Below, one piece after another: positions 56,544 through 64,000 of a DNA stretch of 64,000 nt. The notes under the pieces were generated by a model. The model saw only the letters and a program-made list of their open reading frames with translations, ran no database searches and was not told where the DNA came from. This DNA comes from Centroberyx gerrardi. Lineage: Eukaryota > Chordata > Actinopteri > Beryciformes > Berycidae. The stretch is taken from the NCBI RefSeq assembly GCF_048128805.1, contig NC_136017.1, forward strand, positions 10,953,807 through 11,017,806. Direction: 5' to 3'. Made by a program: the position numbers and the translations under genes. Position 1 is the stretch's first letter. Each line of letters begins with the position of its first letter.

Positions 56544-57846
56544 TCAGGACACGCACACCTCAGGCTGTGCGGTGCTGGGCTTACTACTGCCGGGCGCAGC
56601 TACGTCGGCTGCCGCCCCCGACCCGCTGTCGGGCCTCTCCTGGGCCGCGGCCTGGCCGGCCACGGTCCTTCTGAACAGACGCATGCTCATCTGCAGCAGC
56701 TCGTTGTCCACCACAGGGGTGGTGGGGTACATCTGCTTGGTCAGGCCCTGGAGAAGAGAAGGGTTAAGAGGGTTAGACACATTTCTCGCATCAACTCTAT
56801 TTAATAGATACAAAAAGTTAACGTCCTGAGAAGGCTTGTAATCTGGTGAAAACATAATTATTTTCAAGCAGCTCTGAATTCTCTCAGGTCTATTCTTTAA
56901 GGAGTGATGGGATGACAGCCACCTTCTCGTTTTTGAGCAGCTGCCGGCGGATGGCGAAGTCTCTGCGGGCGCACAGGGCCTTGCAGCAGGGCCCCAGGTT
57001 GCTCAGCAGCCCCGCGCGCTCCACTCTCCTGTTCAGGGCCGCCATGTTCAGGGCTCCCAGGTCGTGCTCAAACAGCTTGTCAGCATCTGGCAGGACAGAG
57101 GGGACAGTGAGCTTCACACTGATGATCACACAAAAACTGTGACTGAGGAGATGGACTAGAGGTTCACACCAACACAAAATGCTAGGAGCACAGAGTTCTG
57201 TGTTTGTATCATTGTGGCTAAAATGATAATCCCAGTTATTTTGCTAGATACTGTGATCATGATTATTGATAAGGATTATTAGTCTCGATTGGAACAACAA
57301 AATCAAGCTACTGCACTTTTGGCATCTTTTATTGACATTTTGACTGCTTTCAATTAAAGCGGACATTCAGAAAGAAATGAAATCTTTCAGTATTGTTAAT
57401 ATGCCAATATTCCATGATTATTAATTGTGGAAACTAAAATCACAATACATGATTTAACACCATTGTGCAATCCAAAGTAGAACAATTTGTCTCAAATTCA
57501 AACTTACAGAAGCATAAAAAATATGTGGTGATGTAAACATAAAACCCTTTAATATTCTAAATGATATTTCACTTGTACAAACCTCAGTTTGAAAATTATA
57601 TTGGAAAAAAAATCCAATGTTGTTTGAGAGAGGCAGAACTCTCACCTTTGGGGTCATCCAGCTCAGCCTTGCACACCTCTTTGACCTGCTCCAGCAGCTC
57701 AGGCCCAGCCAGGCGCTTGGAGACGCCCGCCCTGAGGAGCACGGCGCCTGGGGTGAACCGGAGCAACGCTGCCCCCGCCGCCCGGGGCTCCTGCTTCTGT
57801 TTGGGCATCAGGCTGGACCAGTCCACGTCAATCACATCCAGAGGAC
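56544..57846 (-). other. zc3h13: zc3h13 conserved C-terminal domain exons
   Basis: Three exons (57646-57846, 56923-57086, 56544-56747) encode the only globular-looking part in this window: DVIDVDWSSLMPK through ALCARRDFAIRRQLLKNEK, then GLTKQMYPTTPVVDNELLQM, a variable Ala/Pro tail and CVS. This segment is conserved to the fly homologue Flacc as I remember and is thought to contact the WTAP-containing complex. The donor after LKNEK is AAG|GTGGCT, weaker than average but phase-consistent. Confidence 0.85.
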
Positions 57847-59813
57847 CTGCCGACACACAGTGTTGGGGTTTAATGTTAAAACGGAATAACTGAAGAGTTT
57901 CCTACCAAAATGAGATATCTGAAAAAATGTATGCCTACTCTTACAAAATGATTGCTGGCATGAAAGAAAAGCACATTACAGGATTCTATTAAAGTTAGAA
58001 GTCATCTTAAGCCCTTAGTTCACAAAATGGTTGTTTTTGACCGTAGAACCATCTGTGTTTTGGAAATACTGACTGATGAATTTCAGGGAGCAAAATTTTA
58101 CCTTAGTGATTACATAGTGTTTGGAATAAAACCCTTCAATCTGTCATCTAGAAGTAAACAAAATAGTTCCACCAGTAAGAGACAGAGAAAAATGGGCTTA
58201 GTTTCAAAGATCTGACTTATTTCTTTCATCAAATTTATGATATTAGAGCAACAGGGGTGGGAAATGTTGGAAATGGACTTAATAAAGTCAAGGTATTTCC
58301 TTTGTTAATCTATTTTTAGATTTCAATATCAATTTACAAATTTTTCCATTCATTTACATGAGACCTTCCCCAAAATCACTGTTTTTATTTGTACCTGTAA
58401 TTTTCTCATCGTCCTGCTGATCCTCTTTCTTCTGGCTGTCAGCCAGGATCTCATCCAGCTCATCATCACTGATTGGTTCATACTCCTCTCCACCAGATGC
58501 CACTGACTGGCCATCGTCATCCTTCCCATCATCCTCTCCTGTGAACACACAAGACAAATGCCTTTAAATTAATTGTATCTGTAACCATGTGATACATATG
58601 GAATCAGAGCAATGCTTCCATCTTCTTACCATCCATGCTGTCTGCCTTCTCCAGCTGCTCTCCCATGAGGTGGTGACTGTTGCTGGGCTTCTCAGGGTCC
58701 AGGCCGAAGGCTTCTCTCGGCAGCAGGGGCTCGTAGTCGCCCCTGTCCTGCCTCATCATCATGTCCCCTCGCAGGTCTCCCCTCATGTCTCCCCTCAGGT
58801 CCCCTCGGCCCGGAGCCCTGGGGTCCGGGTGGGGCGGCAGGTCCATCATCAGCATCCTCTCCCTCTCTCGGTCCCCGCGGTCCCCGCCTCGTTCACCTCT
58901 ACTGTCTCTCTCCCTCCCTCGCTCTCTCTCCCGCTCCTGTTCGTGCTGCTGGATGAGCCCTTCGGGGAGCATGCGTTCCCTCTCCCTCATGTCCCGCTCC
59001 CTCAGGAGAGGTTCGCGGCCGGGGCGCATAAGCAGGGGCTCGCGTCCCCGGCCGGCCCACTCCCTGGGCTCGGGCTCCCAGTCTCTCTGCTGCTGGGGGG
59101 GCTGCTGGAGGAGCAGGGGCTGCTGCTGCTGCTGAGGCCTGAGGTCCTTCCTGTCCCGCTCCCGCTCAAACTGCTCCCTGTCTCTCTCCCGCTCTCGACT
59201 GTCGTAGGAGCCGGCGCGCGACTGGGACCTGGCCTGCCTCTCCGAGTCAGGGGAGCTGCGTCTGGAGCTGTGGCTGCGAGAGTCCTGTCGGTCTGCAAGA
59301 CAGGGAGAGACAGGGACATCAGTTTAGTCCTTCAAGTTACGGTGGGATCAAATGCATTTGTGTTGCTGCAAACTATGTGGAGAGTTCAAACTTAACAAGA
59401 AACTTATTAGATGTGGTTATTTGTTAACGTACTACAACATAAATTTTCACTGCAACTCCATTTTTGCATTTTTTTTTTCACACATGCATTATCAGTGCAG
59501 AAGTAGAATACATCCAACGCATGCATGGAATGAGTAGTAGCAGTAACGGATTCTCTCATTTGAAATGAACAAACTTCTGTCACAGCACGATAGCAGCCCA
59601 TTCAACGCATTAAGCATGATACCAGCATTAGAGTCTACAACGTGAGAGAGCATCTGTTTCTTGATGCAGTCACAAAAAGGGCTGTAGTGGAAGACTCTAT
59701 TAGACTCTATTAGTTGGAACTTCATAAGTGAATTTGAAGTTGTTCCTGATTTTCCATAATGTTTATAGATTCTTTATGACATATTCAGCATTTCAGTGCC
59801 ATGGTGTGTGCGT

Positions 59814-59848
<35 letters not shown>

Positions 59849-62800
59849 AATGTGTGAGAATGTGTGTCTACCTGATGAGGTGCTGCGACTGGGCTCTCCT
59901 CTCCTCAGCTGGTCAATACGAGACTTCCTCTCCGCCCCCGGAGGGTCTGTCACCACCGGCCTCTCTCGCTCCCTCTCCCTCTCTCGTTCTCTCTCTCTCT
60001 CACGGTCCCTATCACGGGAGTTGGCGCCCTGCAGCCTGCCTCGGCGGGACCGCGGCCCCTGGGGGTCTTCTCGGTGGGCCGACTCGTTGGAGGGCGATCG
60101 CAGGCGTCTGGATGAGGCGCGGCTCTGGTTGCTTCCCATACTGCTGCTGCGTGTCTGCTCCGGGGGAGGCTTGCGGAGCAGGGGCTGGGACATGAGGGGC
60201 TGCGGGGGCAGAGTCTGGAGCAGCATGGGAGGATCCTGGGGGAGCAGAGGGGCGATGGGCGGGGGGTTGCCCCTCTCCCTGCCCCCCCTGGGACCGCCTC
60301 CTCTCCTAAGGGGCTCAGCTGGAGTCCTCTCGGCAGGGGCCGGGGGCGCCGTTGTCTCTACTCCTCCTCGTTCCAGGACTTCCTCGTCCGACCAGTCGCT
60401 GAAGTTGGCGTCCATTTTGGGCAGCGGCGAGGGCTCCACGTTGCCTCCAGTAGCGCGGTGGTCAGGCCTCATCGAGGGCGGTGGTGTCCGGGGACCGCGC
60501 TTCCTCTTACCAGGGGGTTGATGGGCTGACAAATCCTCCTCAGACACATCTGACTCTCCTCCTCGGGACCGCTTCCTCTTCCGCTCCAGCGCCTTCTTCT
60601 TGGCTCCTTTCCGGGGGGAGTGCAAGGGTGGTGGCCCGTCAACGGGACCACCGGGTGGGGGCTCAGGGTTGAAACGGTCCCCTGCTCCAGCCAGGCTGCT
60701 AACACCCACACTCTCCTCCTCCTTGCGTCCCTTCTTCAGGCCCTTCCTCTGGGACTTGGTCTTCTTCTTGCCCTCTTCGTGGGACTGGGCCACGGCGGCA
60801 TCACGGTCTTCGCTGCCAGCGACCTGGGCCGGAGGAGGAGGAGGAGGAGGAGGACTGGCCTCTCGCTGCTCTCTGCCCCTGCTGCGGGAGTCAGGCGGGG
60901 CGGCGTCTGAGAGGTGCTCCCCTCGTCTGTCACCTCCTCTGCCTCGTTCTGGGCGAGGCTCCAGGTCCTCGTGGCGACTGCGTCCCTCCCTCTTGTCCGC
61001 TCCTCCTCCACCTCCTCCTCCTCCACCTCCACCTCCTCCACCTCCTCCTCCTCCTCGGCGCTCTTCGTCCTTCCAGCGGCTGGGCTTGTCATCAGATGGA
61101 GCGGCTCTGGGTGGAGAGCGCAGCAAGGGCTCCTGGGGCCGAACCACCTGACTCAGCAGACGATGCTTATCCCCACCTACGCACGCACACAGAGACACAC
61201 ACACACAGAGAGTACTTTTTAAGCATCAAAGAAACCCAGTAGTAGTAAATGGACTTCACAAAATAAACAAGGTATGACCAAGAATTACCAAAACATCTAC
61301 GTACAGAGAAGAAGTCTGCAAATTTTGCACCAAATTCTGTATTTCCTTTGCTTTCACTTGACATCAGAATGCCCCTCTGTGGCCTTTTTTGGGCTACCAA
61401 TTGCATTTCCCAGCAGTATACCCAGTGAAAACAGAGTACATTTTCCTTTAAAGATTTATTAGACTTTGGTACATTTGTGTTCACCTGGATATTATTTCAT
61501 GAACAATTAAATTAGCTGGCCCAGGAATTCATAGCTTTTTAAAACAAAAATGCAAAATGACTTCTAAAAAAAGAAAAGGAATAAAAAATGGAAGCAAAAA
61601 AGTCAATATTAGCTTAGTTCTCCCAATTTAATGTTCAAAGTATGATTTTCATACCAATTCAAGCCAAAAAAGCAAGCTACATTAGTGCAGGGACAGCCAA
61701 TATCGGACTGTTTATGAACCAAAGACGAGGATATTTATGCCAGACACTTTAGATGTTATACCAAAGAGAAATAAAACTTTAAATATTGATGCCTTTCCCT
61801 TTAGGAAGGGTGTGTTTGCATTATGAGAGTAGTGCATTTTCCATTAAATAGGAGTGTGTCCCTTTAAAAAGAATTTCCCTACTGTCAAGTGGAGGCGGAC
61901 ACACTGGACTGGGAAGGAGGGGCTGAGGGTGGAGCTTGGCCTGTCCTCGGCCAATCGGGCGCTCACTTTTCTCCTCTGCACTGTTGTAGCCGTCGCTGTC
62001 TGCCGGGCTGAGGTCGCGCGCCACCCGCTTGGGTGAGGGTCGCGGGCTGGGGCTGCTCTCCACCCTGTGCCTCTTACGACTAGAGGGAAAGGACGAAAGA
62101 AAAGAGAAGGAAGAGTTCAAACGTCATATCCTTTTGAAATACATTTTTCCATGGCGCCGCAACCTTCAAAAGCAAAATTCCAATCAGAAAATGGTGAGAC
62201 ACTTCACTCCTCTATATGTCAACACTATCAAACTTCATCACAATCATTTTTTAAAAATCATATCTGTTCTTTAATGAGCAGCATTCATTCAAATATGCGC
62301 TGTGGAACTGTAGAAAATCTGTACATGTTTATTCTCAAGTACATAAAACATGGCTAGCTTTAGCTTGAAACTAAAGTGGAACAGCTGGCCAATAGCCCTG
62401 TGTGAAGAGTGTTGTGGTTAGGAGACGAGGGTTTGTGGTGATACTGATACATGCCTCGCCTTGCGATCTTCATGGGCGTCTCGAACGGGCCGTTCGTCCC
62501 TGGTGTCCTCCCTCCTTTCCCGCCTCTCCTCTCTTCCCTTCTCTCGTTCCTCCCATTCCCGCTGCCTCTCTCGCTCGCGCTGCTCTCGCTCTCGCTCCCT
62601 CTCCCGTTCTCGCTCCTTCCTCTCCCTCTCTCGCTCCTCCCTCTCTCTCTCCCGCTCCTCGCGCTCTCGCTCCCTCTCTCTCTCCCTCTCGCGCTCTCGC
62701 TCCCTCTCCCGTTCTCGCTCCCTCTCTCTCTCCCTGGCCCGCTCCCTCTCGGCCTCCCTCTCCTTCTCTCGCTCCTTCTCCCTCTCCCTCTCTCGTTCTC

Positions 62801-64000
62801 TCTCCTTCTCCTTGTCTCTTTCCCGCTCCCTGTCTCTCTCCCGGTCTCTCTCTCGCTCCCGGTCGCGGGCCCTGTCCTCCCGTCTCTCCTCTCCTCTGTC
62901 GGCCCTGCGCTCCTCCCTCCTCTCCTCCCTCTCGGGCTCCTCTCCTCTCCCCTGGTGTCTGCTTGGAGAAGCTGCTCTTTGATCTGGGAAAACAGAAGGG
63001 ATAGTAGGTTGAAACAGTTAGCCAAACAAATAAAAAAATGCATCATTCAATTCAGTGTTTCCTTTATATAGTTTTAGGTGGCACTGGTGATATGGGGTCA
63101 TTTTGTTTTTTGTTCTTTGTCCATCCTTTTTGGTCCCAACTTTGATTCTAGTGCAGGCTGAAAGTACAGCAATATGTAACGCTATTCTTATTTGTGGTAA
63201 TCCTAGAGATCCTAATCTCTATATAGTTTTTTTTTTTTTCCTTTGGTGCTAAGCGCTCATTGCTGTGGTGTTTCTGCACTGCACTTCCCAGAGAACACCT
63301 GTCAATCAAACAGTGTGTCCAGTACTGTGACCTTTTCAATGGATTTTCTGTTTTGAAGTTTGGGTTCCTGTAAGTACTGCTCTCTTTCAGCCATGGTGGC
63401 TATCACCGCTCATGCTAATTACCCAGTTCATCTTCTTTTTATTCCAAACAAACCGCTGTTGCTGCTGCCAGAAACATAAAACGCATCACTTCCAAGGGAA
63501 AGTTGACTCAACTATAATATACAATTTAAAAATTTTCATTTTACCTACAGTAGCAGCGGGGGCCATTCACTAGTTGTGGTGGCCAAATATTTCTGAACGA
63601 ATAATGTCATATTCACCTATAACAATATATAAGAATATAGGCAATAATGCTAAAGCAAAGGAATTAAATCAGAAGGATTCCTAAGTCCCACTGTGTTGAC
63701 ATTAAACAATATTAATCGCCCATCAGAAACTATTTTAAATGAGTTACTGTTTCAAGCATGACAAAGCTTCTGGTTAAGGTGACCTACAGAACTACAGCCC
63801 CCCACCTCTCTCTCGGTTGTCTCTGCGATCCCGTTCAGCATGCCCTCCTCTCCTGTCATAGGAGGAGTCACGGGCCTGCTCTCCTCTCCTGTCGCCCTCG
63901 TAGCGATCTCGGTCTGAACCCCTCTCAGAGCTCCTGTCTGTGGCGCTGCGGTCGGCGCTCCTCTCCGTACTCCTCTCACGTACCGCACTGCCCCGTGACT
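56544..64000 (-). CDS. zc3h13: ZC3H13 (m6A writer-complex subunit), C-terminal 9 exons, partial
   Basis: Nuclear subunit of the WTAP/VIRMA/HAKAI accessory complex that anchors the METTL3-METTL14 m6A methyltransferase in the nucleus. Exons: 63806->64000, 62455-62983, 61967-62079, 59872-61176, 58630-59292, 58395-58538, 57646-57846, 56923-57086, 56544-56747. They join in phase to 1,171 residues and a TGA stop. Order: RS/RD-rich (DRSSERGSDRDRYEGDRRGE), a long Arg-Glu run, RKRHRVESSPSPRPSPKRVA, DLSPADSDGYNSAEEK, a low-complexity exon with 18 glycines, MDANFSDWSDEEVLERGG, EPSRSTSSDRQDSRSHSSRR, and acidic EEYEPISDDELDEILADSQK. The conserved C-terminal domain follows: DVIDVDWSSLMPKQK, LLRFTPGAVLLRAGVSKRLA, DLGALNMAALNRR, LLSNLGPCCKALCARRD. 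The end is PEVCVS. These strings match human ZC3H13 as I know it. The CCCH finger lies beyond the window. Confidence 0.93.
57087..57645 (-). other. zc3h13: zc3h13 intron containing dispersed repeat copy B
   Basis: Holds, at 57,217-57,292, TTTTGCTAGATACTGTGATC, ATGATTATT and TCTCGATT, the partner of the copy at 38,451. ATTATTAAT-rich sequence continues to about 57,440 and may be more of the same element. Confidence 0.55.
57847..58394 (-). other. zc3h13: zc3h13 intron, nothing recognised
   Basis: 548 bp of AT-rich sequence between exons 57646-57846 and 58395-58538. No exon, repeat or RNA gene seen. Confidence 0.65.
58630..59292 (-). other. zc3h13: zc3h13 Arg/Glu/Asp-rich exon
   Basis: 663 nt encoding DRQDSRSHSSRRSSPDSERQ, ERERDREQFERERDRKDLRP, a Gln/Leu/Pro patch, then REPLLRERDMRERERMLPEG, repeated RGDLRGDMRGDLRGDMMM and KPSNSHHLMGEQLEKADSMD. 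Low complexity, likely disordered. The RGD-L/M repeats are local tandem duplications of CTCCCCTCATGT-like DNA. Confidence 0.85.
59293..59871 (-). other. zc3h13: zc3h13 intron with (TG)n next to the donor
   Basis: 579 bp. Plus-strand TG array at about 59,814-59,846 becomes a CA tract about 25 nt downstream of the exon 59872-61176 donor, a position where hnRNP L binding is known to influence splicing in other genes. Otherwise unremarkable. Confidence 0.7.
59872..61176 (-). other. zc3h13: zc3h13 large low-complexity exon with Gly18 tract
   Basis: 1,305 nt encoding 435 residues: DKHRLLSQVVRPQEPLLRSP, 18 consecutive glycines (61,001-61,054), a proline run, Lys-rich KGAKKKALERKRKRSRGGES, GKRKRGPRTPPPSMRPDHRA, KMDANFSDWSDEEVLERGGV and RDRERERERERERERER. 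The Lys/Arg clusters look like nuclear localisation signals. SDVSEEDL and DWSDEEV are likely CK2 sites. Long plus-strand frames opposite this exon are antisense shadows. Confidence 0.9.
61177..61966 (-). other. zc3h13: zc3h13 intron, nothing recognised
   Basis: 790 bp, AT-rich, no exon or repeat identified apart from a short CA run beside the acceptor. Confidence 0.65.
62455..62983 (-). other. zc3h13: zc3h13 Arg-Glu repeat exon with probable GC donor
   Basis: 529 nt encoding QRAASPSRHQGRGEEPEREE, about 100 residues of RE/RD/KE alternation, then REWEERE, RREDTRDERPVRDAHEDRKA. The RE frame is chosen because it joins in phase to the upstream exon (G|AT) and has the composition of ZC3H13. In the transcript the exon ends at AG|GCATGT, a GC-AG style donor. 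An ordinary GT two bases later would put the next exon out of frame at its CTAG acceptor. Confidence 0.8.
62984..63805 (-). other. zc3h13: zc3h13 intron at right edge
   Basis: 822 bp with a T-run near 63,227-63,239. No exon or mobile element recognised. Confidence 0.65.

Noticed and set aside
58589-59395. 268-residue plus-strand frame rich in Leu, Pro and Val
   Set aside because: Mirror of the Arg/Glu-rich zc3h13 exon; hydrophobic character is the expected antisense of that codon usage.
59796-61151. Plus-strand frames of up to 241 residues opposite the zc3h13 Gly/Pro exon
   Set aside because: GC-rich low-complexity antisense shadow with no conserved motif or splice context.
62402-63071. Long plus-strand frames rich in Ser-Arg or Leu-Pro repeats (170-206 residues)
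   Set aside because: They are antisense readings of the zc3h13 Arg-Glu exon. The repeat is open in several frames, and only the minus-strand RE frame splices in phase with its neighbours.

Overview
The window is vertebrate nuclear DNA, almost certainly from a ray-finned (teleost) fish. It carries split genes with GT-AG introns, long dinucleotide microsatellites, fish-type LINE, SINE, hAT-like and Tc1/mariner fragments, and the degenerate GCTAACGTTAGC-type sequence common upstream of fish genes. Four protein-coding genes were found by assembling exons by hand. All lie on the minus strand, head to tail, so transcription runs from high to low coordinates. I found no CRISPR array, rRNA gene, intact tRNA gene or prokaryotic-style operon.

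Region 1-43,905 is map4k4, a Ste20/GCK-family kinase. I could join 32 coding exons with consistent splice phases into one 1,503-residue frame: kinase domain, Glu/Arg/Gln coiled coil, a long low-complexity linker, and a C-terminal CNH (citron homology) domain. Its introns hold an antisense L2-like LINE, an L1-like LINE 3' end with a 13-bp target-site duplication, a degraded third LINE and many microsatellites. Two TG tracts on the transcribed strand sit almost against 3' splice sites.

Region 46.5-50.7 kb is chst10 (HNK-1 sulfotransferase): five coding exons, 366 residues, and a long 3' UTR. Region 51.4-54.1 kb is rpl31 (ribosomal protein eL31): four coding exons, 124 residues, plus a noncoding first exon with a pyrimidine-rich start. 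Region 56.5-64.0 kb is the C-terminal 1,171 residues of zc3h13, a subunit of the m6A RNA methyltransferase accessory complex. It runs off the right edge, so its N-terminal CCCH zinc finger is outside the window.

The genes are not an operon or pathway. They are a kinase scaffold in cytoskeletal and stress signalling, a Golgi sulfotransferase, a ribosomal protein and a nuclear RNA-modification factor. From memory, MAP4K4, CHST10 and RPL31 share human 2q11 while ZC3H13 is on human 13q14, so three members look like conserved synteny and the fourth like a rearrangement. I see no undescribed multi-gene system. The items most worth a second look are a probable GC-AG intron in zc3h13, short uORFs immediately before the map4k4 and chst10 start codons, TG tracts and a LINE abutting map4k4 splice acceptors, and a fish-expanded kinase linker built from phase-0 exons.
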